Below, in pieces: positions 9,990 through 18,689 of a DNA stretch of 64,000 bases (the first letter of the stretch is position 1; every line of letters begins with the position of its first letter). Source of the DNA: Adhaeribacter pallidiroseus (GTDB taxonomy: Bacteria > Bacteroidota > Bacteroidia > Cytophagales > Hymenobacteraceae); contig NZ_QASA01000001.1 of NCBI RefSeq assembly GCF_003340495.1, positions 3,844,001-3,908,000 of the forward strand, written 5' to 3'. The notes under the pieces were generated by a model. The model did no database searches, was not told where the DNA came from, and saw only the letters and a list, made by a program, of their open reading frames with translations. The position numbers and the translations under genes were made by a program.

Positions 9990-10895
9990 ATGAAAGATTT
10001 TGTGATAGTGATTCACGGTGGCGCCGAGAATAAAACCCGCCGGGATATTGGTTCTGATCTGGAAGCCGCTTACCGCCGAGGCCTGGAAGAAGCATTATTG
10101 GTGGGTTGGGAAATTTTGAATAGCGGCGGAGCCGCCATTGATGCCGTAGAAGCCGCTGTTAGAACCATGGAAAACAACTATATATTTAATGCGGGAAAAG
10201 GGGGAGCGTATACCGAAAAATATAAAAATGAGTTTGATGCATCTATTATGTGCGGGCAAACTTTGAAAGCCGGAGCAGTAGCGGGCGTGCAGCGCGTTAA
10301 AAACCCGATTAATTTAGCCAAAACCATTCTGGATAAATCAAAGCACGTGCTATTAACCGGTGAGGGAGCCGAAGAATTTGCTCTGGAACATCACTTAGAA
10401 TTTAAACCAATAGAATATTTCCGGACCAAAAAACAACTTGATGAATTAGAAAAAACCAAAGAAGAAGAAAAAGTAAAAGAATTTGATACCGTGGGAGCCG
10501 TAGCCCTGGATAAGAACGGCAATTTAGCAGCGGCTACTTCTACGGGTGGTTTAGTGAACCAACACAATGGGCGGGTTGGCGATACACCTATTATTGGCGC
10601 TGGCACTTACGCCAATAACGAAGTTTGTGCTATTTCCTGCACCGGCGAAGGCGAAGGCATTATGCGGGCCGTGGTGGGGCACGAAGTGTACGCTTTAGTT
10701 AAATATTTAAAAATGCCCATTCAGGAAGCCTGCCAGCAAGCGGCTAATGTTTACAAAGACAAAATAGAAGGTGATAAAAACTTAATTGCGCTGGATTCAC
10801 AAGGCACTATCGGCATTTATTATGAAACCGACTTAATGTTTCGGGCTTTTAAAAAAGGACAACAGCCGCACACCGTTGCCATTTGGGAAGATTAA
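9990..10895 (+). CDS. Isoaspartyl peptidase / L-asparaginase, N-terminal-nucleophile type
   Basis: The 301-residue protein is a plant-type asparaginase precursor. The N-terminus has the family motif IHGGAENK, and the chain is cut autocatalytically before Thr167 in EFDTVGAVALD, which becomes the nucleophile of the beta subunit. The substrate loop GDTPIIGAGTYAN and the STGG segment downstream are conserved. The enzyme hydrolyses beta-aspartyl dipeptides (repair or turnover of isoaspartate) and L-asparagine. No signal peptide is present, so it should be cytoplasmic, unlike many Bacteroidota homologues that are exported. The linker before the cut site is long and very Glu/Lys-rich (ELEKTKEEEKVK), which is usual for a processed loop. 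The TerB-like gene follows after 74 bases on the same strand. Confidence 0.92.
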   Translation: MKDFVIVIHGGAENKTRRDIGSDLEAAYRRGLEEALLVGWEILNSGGAAIDAVEAAVRTMENNYIFNAGKGGAYTEKYKNEFDASIMCGQTLKAGAVAGVQRVKNPINLAKTILDKSKHVLLTGEGAEEFALEHHLEFKPIEYFRTKKQLDELEKTKEEEKVKEFDTVGAVALDKNGNLAAATSTGGLVNQHNGRVGDTPIIGAGTYANNEVCAISCTGEGEGIMRAVVGHEVYALVKYLKMPIQEACQQAANVYKDKIEGDKNLIALDSQGTIGIYYETDLMFRAFKKGQQPHTVAIWED

Positions 10896-10969
10896 TACTC
10901 TATTTTAGAAAACCTAACTTACCAGGCGGTTCATTCGTTAACAGGAAGCTAACACTAAACTTATAAAGC

Positions 10970-11770
10970 ATGGAACAAGAGCCAACTACCCTGTTAAAAG
11001 ATCATCCGATAGAAGAAAGAGGCGCCTACCTGGGCGCATTAGCTACCATTGCTTCTGCTGATGGCAATGCTACCGCCGAAGAACTGGAATTTTTAAAAAT
11101 GATGGCCGAAGCGGCAGAACTACCGGCCAACATTCAGCAGGAAATTACCCAGATTGCCCAAAATCCGTCGCAGATTAGCTTGCAAAGATGCTTGGATACT
11201 TTAAAGCAAAGCACCTTACGATTTTCTTTTGTAACGGATATCATTAGTTTTGCTAAATCCGATGGTCAGTATTCGCCGGAAGAACAGCAACGCATTCAGG
11301 AAATCTCTAACTACTTGGGCATCGATCAGAAACAGTTTAGTATTCTGGACCAATTTGTAGATAAAGCAAACACGGCCAAACAACAAGGCGAAGACCCTAC
11401 ATCGCCGGCCTTTTTACATAAAAGCGGTTTTGGTGATATGTTTAAAAACGTTGGCATTTCACCGCAAATGGTTACGGGCATGCTGGGCATTTTAGCACCA
11501 ATCGTTTTAAGTCGCATGATGGGTGGCCGTCGGCACGGCGGCATGATGGGCGGCATGGGCGGTGGCCTGTTAGGTGGTTTACTAGGCGGCGGAATGGGCG
11601 GACTAGGTGGTGGTATGGGTGGCTTTGGCGGTGGAGGCGGTCTGGGTTCTATTATTTCTATTCTGGGCGGCTTAAACGGTCGACGGGGCTACGGCAGCAT
11701 GGGCAGCGGTGGCTTAGGTGGCTTATTGGGAGGTATCCTGGGAGGTGGTCGCCGGGGTTCCGGTTGGTAA
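10970..11770 (+). CDS. TerB-like protein with glycine-rich tail
   Basis: The N-terminal 130 residues are helical and match the tellurite-resistance TerB fold: an acidic metal-binding pattern ASADGNATAEE near residue 28 and a second one, AKSDGQYSPEE, near residue 98. The C-terminal third (about 185-266) is almost only Gly, Met, Leu and Arg (repeated GGLGG/GGMGG units) and is probably disordered or membrane-associated. No signal peptide is seen. TerB domains bind divalent cations and often appear near membrane stress systems; the glycine-rich tail resembles that of DUF533-type inner-membrane proteins. It may be cotranscribed with the asparaginase, but the 74-base gap leaves this open. Confidence 0.8.
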   Translation: MEQEPTTLLKDHPIEERGAYLGALATIASADGNATAEELEFLKMMAEAAELPANIQQEITQIAQNPSQISLQRCLDTLKQSTLRFSFVTDIISFAKSDGQYSPEEQQRIQEISNYLGIDQKQFSILDQFVDKANTAKQQGEDPTSPAFLHKSGFGDMFKNVGISPQMVTGMLGILAPIVLSRMMGGRRHGGMMGGMGGGLLGGLLGGGMGGLGGGMGGFGGGGGLGSIISILGGLNGRRGYGSMGSGGLGGLLGGILGGGRRGSGW

Positions 11771-11823
11771 ACGAATCGAAAATTTAAAAAAATTGTCAGT
11801 TCTTCTTGTAGCTAAACAAGAAC

Positions 11824-13119
11824 TTACATTTCTGGAACCAGGGATTTGGCAGTGTGGGTAGCAGATTTATTTAAAGTGTATACGACATACATGCAGATAA
11901 AAAGTACTACTCCGCAGCCAACTCCCAATACCGGAGCTGGTACTACAAGTAAAGCCCAACCGCTTACATAGGAACCTATTATTTCGCAAAAATTAATCAG
12001 CGCCATATAAGTGGTAAACTGAGAACCGGCGGTGTAATCCTTGCACAGCGTCATTAAAATGGGAAAAGCAGCTACACTAAACATGGGATCGGCAATATTC
12101 CAGATTAACAAGCCCGATACCGCAAATGGTCGGATATTCCAGAGAAAGGCCAGCAAGTTAAAAACTATTAGAAATACGGCTAAAAATCCCATTACTTTTA
12201 TTTGTAAACGTTGCGGGCTTAACCGGTCAGCCAGAATACCGCCACTTAGCACTACTATGAGCGTTAGGGCACTGCCCCACCCTCCTTGTAACACCGATAC
12301 TTCTTGGTCGGGCCAGTGCAACACCTGAATTAAGTGAAAGGCAAACGACCGGATAAAAATACTGAAACATAAATAGGATAAGGCAATTACGCCAAAGGTG
12401 CGCAAACTGTGCGCCTCGGTTATGCTGCGCCATAAAAACTGGAAAACTTTTTTTAATTGGGGGTTTTCTTCTGATCGTACAAGCTTTTTAGCAAGTTTCC
12501 GGTTGGGCAATAAAGGATCGTTTGGATCTAGCTTTACAAAAAAAGTAATTACGGTAAATATAAACAACACGCCAGATTGCACCAGCACCGCTGTTTTAAA
12601 TCCATATTGATGCAGTACATAGGCCAAGGCCGCTGCTCCAAAAGAAATGCCCATTAATAAGCCGCCGCGCATACAAGCATTTAACCTCCCCCGCTCTGCC
12701 ACCGGCACTACCGAAATCGCCATGGCATCTACGCTGGCATCCTGCACCGAAGCAAACAAGCTGTGTGTAAAAAAAACTAACCCTAAAAACGACAGTTGTG
12801 TCACCGGATCATTTACCAGCAAAAGAGTTAACGAAGCCAGAAAAGCCGCAAATTGCGTTAAAACCACCCATTGTTTTCGGTGCCCAACCACCGAATATTG
12901 GTAGCGGTCGATGAGCGGCCCCCACCCAAACTGAATAATCCAGGGAATGCCCACAATACTCACAAATGTACCAATACTGGCCGAACTAACGCCTTTACCC
13001 GCTAAATAATTGGCTATAGCGGTAAGCGCAAACCCCGAAGGAATGCCTTGCATCAGGTATAAATAAAAAAAAGTAAAGTACCGCATCTGGGCACTTTGGG
13101 TTAAAGCGGGTAAGCGCAT
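11824..13119 (-). CDS. MFS transporter, AmpG-like (PAT family)
   Basis: The 431-residue protein has about twelve hydrophobic segments typical of a major facilitator. Its start, RYFTFFYLYLMQGIPSGF, and the following ANYLAGKGVS and GPLIDRYQ segments match AmpG-related permeases, which import muropeptides (GlcNAc-anhydroMurNAc peptides) for cell-wall recycling; others of the group carry unrelated substrates. The loop between segments 6 and 7 is charged, as expected. Neighbouring genes do not show other recycling enzymes, so the substrate remains uncertain. The ATG at 13119 is preceded by a 363-base divergent intergenic region shared with the SDR gene. Confidence 0.85.
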   Translation of the reverse strand: MRLPALTQSAQMRYFTFFYLYLMQGIPSGFALTAIANYLAGKGVSSASIGTFVSIVGIPWIIQFGWGPLIDRYQYSVVGHRKQWVVLTQFAAFLASLTLLLVNDPVTQLSFLGLVFFTHSLFASVQDASVDAMAISVVPVAERGRLNACMRGGLLMGISFGAAALAYVLHQYGFKTAVLVQSGVLFIFTVITFFVKLDPNDPLLPNRKLAKKLVRSEENPQLKKVFQFLWRSITEAHSLRTFGVIALSYLCFSIFIRSFAFHLIQVLHWPDQEVSVLQGGWGSALTLIVVLSGGILADRLSPQRLQIKVMGFLAVFLIVFNLLAFLWNIRPFAVSGLLIWNIADPMFSVAAFPILMTLCKDYTAGSQFTTYMALINFCEIIGSYVSGWALLVVPAPVLGVGCGVVLFICMYVVYTLNKSATHTAKSLVPEM

Positions 13120-13482
13120 TAATTGGTGTTTGAATTTAAAAATCGGGATAGAGTACCTGGCTTATTGATTCGGGTATCACTCATTAATTTTAACGCGACC
13201 TAAACTGCCGGACTTTTTTAATTTTTAAATTCAACAGCTTTAAAGCCTTAATGTTTGATCCATTAATTAATAATTACCCGGCGGAATGATAAAATTTAAA
13301 AATTTTTAAAAAACCGTTTACCACTACTGCCGTAGTTCTTGTTGAAAATCGCTTTTCGATGAAACTTATTTATGCAGCACCATTCTGTTAAACCTAGCTA
13401 GCAGGCAAACTTTTAGTAACCATTACCGCCTGTCGGTGGTATGTAAAACCGCAAGAGTATTTTCTAATTTAACTACTGTACC
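13120..13482. other. Divergent promoter region between transporter and SDR genes
   Basis: No gene is seen. A long AT block at 13291-13313 contains the recurring AAAATTTAAAAA motif found in many other intergenic regions of the window. Promoters for both flanking genes should lie here but no clear consensus is seen. Confidence 0.45.
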
Positions 13483-14298
13483 ATGGCCCAAACCGAAAAA
13501 CAACGCTTAAAAAATCAAATTGCCTTGGTAACCGGAGCCAGTTCCGGCATTGGCGCTGGTGTAGCCAAAGCCCTGGCCGCTGATGGCGCTACTATAGTAG
13601 TGAATTACTCCAGCAGTGCCGAAGGCGCCGAAAAAGTTGTAGCCGAAATTAAAAATGCCGGTGGCCAAGCCATTGCTTTAAAAGCCGATGTTAGTAAAGA
13701 GGCAGAAGTGCTCGAATTATTCCGGCAAGTGATAGAGCAGTTCGGCACTTTGCATATTTTAATAAACAATGCCGGCATTCAGCAAGATGCGCCGTTTGTG
13801 GAAATGACTTTGGCGCAATGGCAAAAAGTAATCGATGTAAATTTAACGGGTCAGTTTTTGTGTGCCCGCGAGGCGGCCAAAGAATTTTTGCGGCGCGGCC
13901 TTCAACCAGAAATATCTAAAGCCGCCGGAAAAATAATTTGCATGAGTTCGGTGCACGAAGTTATACCTTGGGCCGGACACGTGAATTACGCTAGCTCTAA
14001 AGGAGGCATTATGTTGCTCATGAAATCCATTGCGCAGGAATTGGCGCCGTATAAAATTCGGGTTAACAGCATTGGCCCCGGAGCTATCAAAACACCGATT
14101 AACCGCGAGGCCTGGGAAACTACCGAGGCTGCCCAAAAGTTACTTACTCTAATTCCCTACAACCGCATTGGCGAACCGCGAGACATTGGCGAAGCGGCGG
14201 CCTGGCTCGCCTCCGATGAATCGGATTACGTGCACGGTATTACGCTTTTCGTAGATGGCGGCATGACTTTATTCCCTGGATTCGAGGCAAACGGATAA
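13483..14298 (+). CDS. Short-chain dehydrogenase, glucose 1-dehydrogenase-like
   Basis: The 271-residue protein is a classical SDR oxidoreductase. It shows the cofactor motif TGASSGIGAG near residue 18, NNAG near 94, catalytic Ser in MSSVHE, and YASSK with the Tyr and Lys of the triad. The C-terminal GPGAIKTPIN and LFVDGGMTLFPGF resemble glucose 1-dehydrogenases and related sugar or 3-oxoacyl reductases. Cofactor preference and substrate cannot be settled from sequence: the region after the second strand (VVNYSSSAE) would permit NADP. It is flanked by a convergent long gene and stands alone. Confidence 0.9.
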   Translation: MAQTEKQRLKNQIALVTGASSGIGAGVAKALAADGATIVVNYSSSAEGAEKVVAEIKNAGGQAIALKADVSKEAEVLELFRQVIEQFGTLHILINNAGIQQDAPFVEMTLAQWQKVIDVNLTGQFLCAREAAKEFLRRGLQPEISKAAGKIICMSSVHEVIPWAGHVNYASSKGGIMLLMKSIAQELAPYKIRVNSIGPGAIKTPINREAWETTEAAQKLLTLIPYNRIGEPRDIGEAAAWLASDESDYVHGITLFVDGGMTLFPGFEANG

Positions 14299-14645
14299 AA
14301 TGTTAAAAATTAATTAAAGTTTTTAGAAACCCCGAAAATCACTTTTCCTCTACTAAACTTCGGTAGTAATTTTCTTATTTTATCCGATAACTTATACTTC
14401 CTTTTTCCAATAGGAAAGTTCCTTTGCTTTGACTCTTGAGAAAAACCATCTCGATTATCAATGATTCTTTCAAAAGATTACTCCAAAAGATTAATCAGTC
14501 AAAACCTAACCGCTAATAACAATACCTTAGTTCGAGTATAGTGGCGGTAAAAAGTTAAACCAGAAATGGTAAAGCCTTGTGCAGTGGACCTTACCATTTC
14601 TGGTTTAACTTTTTTAAATTTTAATCTGGTTGTAGATGAATGGCT
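14299..14645. other. Convergent intergenic region
   Basis: The stretch between the SDR gene and the GloVer-repeat gene has no open frame of interest. Its right half is a large terminator hairpin (listed separately); the rest is AT-rich. Confidence 0.5.
14549..14614 (-). terminator. Very long terminator hairpin of the GloVer-repeat gene
   Basis: A perfect 24-bp stem (14549-14572 with 14591-14614) encloses an 18-base loop. The outer pairs are A5/T5, so either strand gives a U-run, and it can serve both convergent genes. The stem is unusually long for a simple terminator. Confidence 0.88.
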
Positions 14646-16421
14646 TTATTCTTTTAAAAATTTCATCGTTTGATAACCTTGCTTGGAATGTACTTGCAAT
14701 AAATACAAGCCCGGCTTTAAGGTCTCGACATTTACTTGCAACTGATCGCTGCTAATTACCTGGTGCGGATTGTGCAGTACTTCGACTCCGGCCGCATCTC
14801 TCACCGAAGTTTGGGGGTTATCCAGGGGCTCACTTAATTGTACCATAAACTGATTATGAACCGGATTAGGATAAAGACCCAAGATAATGGTGTTTTCTGC
14901 TTCGGTTGGCACCTCCTCGGCCAGTCGTTCGGCACCAGCAACCGGTAATACCTCAATCGCCGATACACACGCTTTATCCACCGTAGAAACAAAATTTAAG
15001 TTGAGCGTATTGCCACTAACTGTTATATTTTTGGTAACTACTACGGCCCGGCGTACACCGTCCGCTGCGGCATAAATATCGTAATTGGTTAACCAGCTAT
15101 TTCCCTCGGCAGTTACGTTAAACTTGCGCTTACCCGTGGTAGTAAAAAATACTTCGGCAAAATGCAGCTTTACGGTGTACACTCCGTTTGGCACCGGTAT
15201 GTTATAATTAAAGCTCCCACCCGTAGTAGTTGCCCGGCGGTTATCCTGGTACAGGGCATCGTTGGTGGTGTTGGCAATAGCTAAATCGGTGGTAGATATA
15301 CTGGTTGCTCCACTAAAATGGTTATCAGCGCTAAAGCTACCCACTGCCGGGCCGCCCGTATTCAGGCGAATGGCCGTTGGTGCCCCCACGGTAATAGTTA
15401 CCGTTTTAGCAGATGATGTTTGGCAACCCCAGGTAACCGTAAAAGTAAACGAATCGGTACCCGTATAGCCAGGTTCCGGGGTATAAGTGCGGTTAGCGCC
15501 CGAGCCGCTTAAGGTGCCGTGGGCCGGAGAGGCTACAATGCTGTACGTTACAGGAGATCCGCCGGAGCCAGTAAGGGTGATTGCTTTAGCGGTGTTCACG
15601 GCGGTAGTTACACTTTGCGCGTTTGCTGTTGGATTGGCTTTCTGTAATACTAAACTCCCAATAGGACTTCCCCCGTCAGTAGCAATATTAAGGTGGCGGA
15701 GTACCTGAAACGTACCGCTGGTACTAATTCTAAAAATGGTGCCGAAACCATTGATACCTCCGCTGTTGTTAAGGCCGTAAAAACGCCCGTCAGTGCCTTG
15801 TACCAAATCTCCTTGCGGGTATCCCCCATCGGTAGTACTATCGAAGTCGCGCAAAACCAGGAAAGTGTCGCCATTCGGCGAGATTTTAAAAACTACTCCG
15901 GTACTAGAAGCACCGCCCGTATTGGTCATGCCATAAAAAAAGCCGTCGGCGCCTTGTACCAAGCTATTGCGAAAGGGATAACCGCCATTCGCAAAATCAA
16001 AGTTTTTGATAACAGTCAAATCGCCATTAGACGTAATTTTAAACACTGTGCCATAGCCAATACTCCCCCCGTAATAAGTCATGCCGTAAAAATTATTGTC
16101 TTTGCCCCGCACCAGGCTGCCGTACGGAGAACCGCCGGTAGTGCTATAATCTAGTTGTTTTAGTACGGTAAAAACAGTACCTGATGTATTTATTTTAAAA
16201 ATAGTCCCGTGATTGTAGGTACCACCTCCTTGGGTCATGCCGTAGAGATACCCATCGGAGCCTTGCACCAAACTGCCGTAAGAATAGCGCCCGTCGTTGG
16301 TACCATCCAGGTTCCAAAGTACCGTATAAGTGCCTCCCGGCGTTATTTTATAGATGGTGCCGAAGCCGTAAGTTCCTCCGGAAGTGGCGGTGCCGTAAAA
16401 ATTACCATCGGAACCCTGCAC
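14646..16421 (-). CDS. GloVer-repeat surface protein, C-terminal part (malectin-like domain and T9SS sorting domain); continues the frame-shifted gene upstream
   Basis: This frame holds the second half of a protein split by a one-base shift near 16539-16543; it has no start signal of its own and the open frame runs on upstream of 16421 to the shift. It starts in the middle of the repeat array (about five more 50-residue units of the pattern LVQGSDGNFYG, then GGTYGFGTIYKIT, each ending in the TPGGT/LSGT turn). After the repeats comes an Ig/cadherin-like domain (about 260-345, TYTPEPGYTGTDSFTFTVT), then a malectin-like carbohydrate-binding domain (about 350-495, IRLNTGGPAVG to VSAIEVLP). The end, LGLYPNPVHNQF to YQTMKFLKE, is a type IX secretion C-terminal sorting domain. 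As a unit with the upstream frame this is a roughly 1,100-residue surface or secreted protein. Confidence 0.85.
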   Translation of the reverse strand: MQGSDGNFYGTATSGGTYGFGTIYKITPGGTYTVLWNLDGTNDGRYSYGSLVQGSDGYLYGMTQGGGTYNHGTIFKINTSGTVFTVLKQLDYSTTGGSPYGSLVRGKDNNFYGMTYYGGSIGYGTVFKITSNGDLTVIKNFDFANGGYPFRNSLVQGADGFFYGMTNTGGASSTGVVFKISPNGDTFLVLRDFDSTTDGGYPQGDLVQGTDGRFYGLNNSGGINGFGTIFRISTSGTFQVLRHLNIATDGGSPIGSLVLQKANPTANAQSVTTAVNTAKAITLTGSGGSPVTYSIVASPAHGTLSGSGANRTYTPEPGYTGTDSFTFTVTWGCQTSSAKTVTITVGAPTAIRLNTGGPAVGSFSADNHFSGATSISTTDLAIANTTNDALYQDNRRATTTGGSFNYNIPVPNGVYTVKLHFAEVFFTTTGKRKFNVTAEGNSWLTNYDIYAAADGVRRAVVVTKNITVSGNTLNLNFVSTVDKACVSAIEVLPVAGAERLAEEVPTEAENTIILGLYPNPVHNQFMVQLSEPLDNPQTSVRDAAGVEVLHNPHQVISSDQLQVNVETLKPGLYLLQVHSKQGYQTMKFLKE

Positions 16422-16483
16422 TAAGCCGCTTTGCGGACTATAACCAGTTAGACTATTCCCAGTAGTAGGATTATTAAAGGCTT

Positions 16484-17956
16484 TTATCCCGGCAAAAGTA
16501 CCACTGCAAAACTTAAAGATGGTACCGCCTTCATTAATCCCCCTGTTAAGGTAGTACCGTAAAAATTACCATCGCGGGCTTGAATTAAATTACCAATTGG
16601 GCGGATGCCTTTACTTGCTTCCGGAAATTGAACGAGCCGGGTAAAGGTGCCGCCGGGCGTAAGCCGGAAAATAGTGCCGCCATCGGTAGCGCCGCCGAAA
16701 GAAGTCATGCCGTAAAAATTACCATCGGTGCTGTTACGAACCAGGCTACCCTGGGCATTGCCCCCGTCGGTGTAAGCCAAATTTTTGAGAACCGTATAGG
16801 TACCACCCGGAGTCATTTTAAATAAAGTACCGTAACCTACACTGCCACCCGATTGCATGATACCGTAAAAATTGCCATCCGTATTCTGCACCAAACTGCC
16901 CTTCGGGTAACCTCCATCCGCGGTATAATTCAGGTTTTTGAGAACCGTATAAGTGCCGCCGGGAGTCATTTTAAACAAGGTACCGTAACCAAAAGTACCC
17001 CCTTGGTACATCATCCCGTAAAAATTACCATCAGCGCCCACTATTAAGTTGTTCCCCGTTGGGAAGGCCCCATCCGTAGTATAATTTAAATGGCGCCGCA
17101 CCGTAAAGGTACCACTTAATGATATCCGGAAGATAGTGCCTTGATTATTCGTACCGCCCACGGAAGTCGTGCCGTACAGGTTGCCGTCCGCCCCTTGCAC
17201 CAGACTGCCGTATGGATTAGCGCCGTCAGTAGCAGAAACGAAACTGCGCAGTACGGTATAATCGCCCCCCAGCGTAATTTTAAAAATAGTACCATTGCCC
17301 GTACTTCCTCCTCCTAATGTCAATCCGTAGAAATTACCGTCGCTGGCTTGAATTAAGTTTTCGTACGGGTACCCACCATCATTGGTATAATCGAGGCTGC
17401 GCAGCACGGTAAGCGTGCCCCCCGGAGTAATTTTAAAAATAGTACCGTAATTATAAGCCCCCCCTTTGTAGGTCATGCCGTACAAGTTACCATCGCTGGC
17501 TTTTTTTAAGCTACCCTGTGGGTTAGCTCCGCTAACAGTATTGTTAAAGCTATGCAGAATAGTAACCGTGCCGTTTGCTGTCATTTTAAAAATAGTACCG
17601 TAGCCATAAGCCCCACCGCGCGAAGTCATGCCGTAGAAGTAACCATCGTTGTTTTTGATTAAATCGCCGTAAGGAATTTGACCCGATATGGCAAATCTAT
17701 GACGCACCGTAAAACCTGAACCATCGCTTTTAATGGTAAATGCGGTACCCTCGTTCTGTGACCCACCTATAGAAGTTAAACCAACTAACACATCCTGGGC
17801 CTGCACTGCTAAGCCAATACACCAATTAAGACTAAATACCAGCAGAAATAGCCGGTACTGCTGTTGGTACTTGCTTAGTAAGGCACTTTTTTTAAATTTT
17901 TGGTTTGTTGCCGAAAAAATATTGTTTCCGTTGGAAGAAGGTAGGTGTTGCATCAT
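16484..17956 (-). CDS. GloVer-repeat surface protein, N-terminal part, interrupted by frameshift
   Basis: The 490-residue frame begins with a long N-region followed by a signal peptide (core YRLFLLVFSLNWCIGLAVQA, cleavage before QDV). It then carries about nine tandem units of roughly 50 residues, each with a G-S-L-x-x-x-x-D-G-N-x-Y-G core and a GTIFKIT strand, as in the 'choice-of-anchor tandem repeat GloVer' proteins, which probably form beta-propeller blades. The last 14 residues (from LMKAVPS) do not fit the repeat. Reading one base shifted from the C5 tract at 16539-16543 restores TGGINEGGTIFKF and leads straight into the next frame. The two frames are therefore one gene. Ligand and role are unknown; a surface adhesin or glycan-binding role is suggested by the malectin domain further on. 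Confidence 0.85.
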   Translation of the reverse strand: MMQHLPSSNGNNIFSATNQKFKKSALLSKYQQQYRLFLLVFSLNWCIGLAVQAQDVLVGLTSIGGSQNEGTAFTIKSDGSGFTVRHRFAISGQIPYGDLIKNNDGYFYGMTSRGGAYGYGTIFKMTANGTVTILHSFNNTVSGANPQGSLKKASDGNLYGMTYKGGAYNYGTIFKITPGGTLTVLRSLDYTNDGGYPYENLIQASDGNFYGLTLGGGSTGNGTIFKITLGGDYTVLRSFVSATDGANPYGSLVQGADGNLYGTTSVGGTNNQGTIFRISLSGTFTVRRHLNYTTDGAFPTGNNLIVGADGNFYGMMYQGGTFGYGTLFKMTPGGTYTVLKNLNYTADGGYPKGSLVQNTDGNFYGIMQSGGSVGYGTLFKMTPGGTYTVLKNLAYTDGGNAQGSLVRNSTDGNFYGMTSFGGATDGGTIFRLTPGGTFTRLVQFPEASKGIRPIGNLIQARDGNFYGTTLTGGLMKAVPSLSFAVVLLPG

Positions 17957-18689
17957 GGTTGATCATTTAGAGGTTTATAATGTTTCGGGTAAACTAGTAG
18001 AGGCATTTGCCGCTGCTCCAAGCAGCGCCGCTGGGTTAAATTAAAAAGCCTTATGCGTTTACAACGAGCAGGCAAAAGAATCAGCCGACCAGTAGTATCT
18101 TCCTAATGTTATATTTCTAACTGCCGGGCACGAAGGAAGTGCGCATTGCTGGGAACAATACTCTGAACAACCAATTGCAGCCAAGTAACACTTCCGGTAA
18201 ACGTAGGCTTTAAGTAATATAAGTAAGCCTGCATTTGGGCAAAATAAATATACCGACTCTGCTTTATTTTAAACCACGCCGATGTTTTATCAGTAACTCC
18301 TTGAAAAGCAAAAGGTAGCAACTATTACCAGCAACCGCAATACTTATTTTTGAGTATTTTTCGGGAGATTTTTTTAAATTTTTTATGGGAACTGGTTAAA
18401 TACTTGCCCGAATCATTTTAAAAATTCGGGCAAAGTAGCACTACTCTATAAGGCATTTTTAAATAATTACCAGCCGTTTACTGGGTCCAATCCCGAAGTA
18501 TAAAAATCTTTATTTTGTACTCCTCTTAACAGCATCCGGGGCTTCCTTGATTTTAATGCTACTGCCACTTTAAAAATTTTGCCCCTTCTCTTTAATCCTT
18601 TATCTTTAAAGTTGCTGGTTTTGCAGTTACTGGTTTAGGTAAAAGCCATGAAACGGATGCCATTACACTATCTATTTTTTAAAAATCAG
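17957..18689. other. Intergenic region with one unexplained dyad
   Basis: About 730 bases lack a convincing gene. A 10-bp inverted repeat (TTGCCCGAAT at 18404-18413 with ATTCGGGCAA at 18424-18433, 10-base loop) is not followed by a T-run on either strand, so it is not an ordinary terminator and might be an operator or RNA element. An AT motif TTTTTTTAAATTTTT occurs at about 18369-18384. Confidence 0.5.

Noticed and set aside
13843-14136. 97-residue reverse frame inside the SDR gene
   Set aside because: A shadow of a strongly conserved gene in the opposite frame.
16628-17047. Forward frames inside the GloVer-repeat gene
   Set aside because: Antisense images of the repeat units; the repeats themselves explain them.
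14646-17956. The roughly 150-base periodicity as a DNA tandem repeat or CRISPR
   Set aside because: The period follows the 50-residue protein repeat of the GloVer gene and the units are diverged at the DNA level.
18109-18321. 70-residue reverse frame in the gap before the PQQ dehydrogenase
   Set aside because: No signal, domain or plausible start context; composition looks non-coding.
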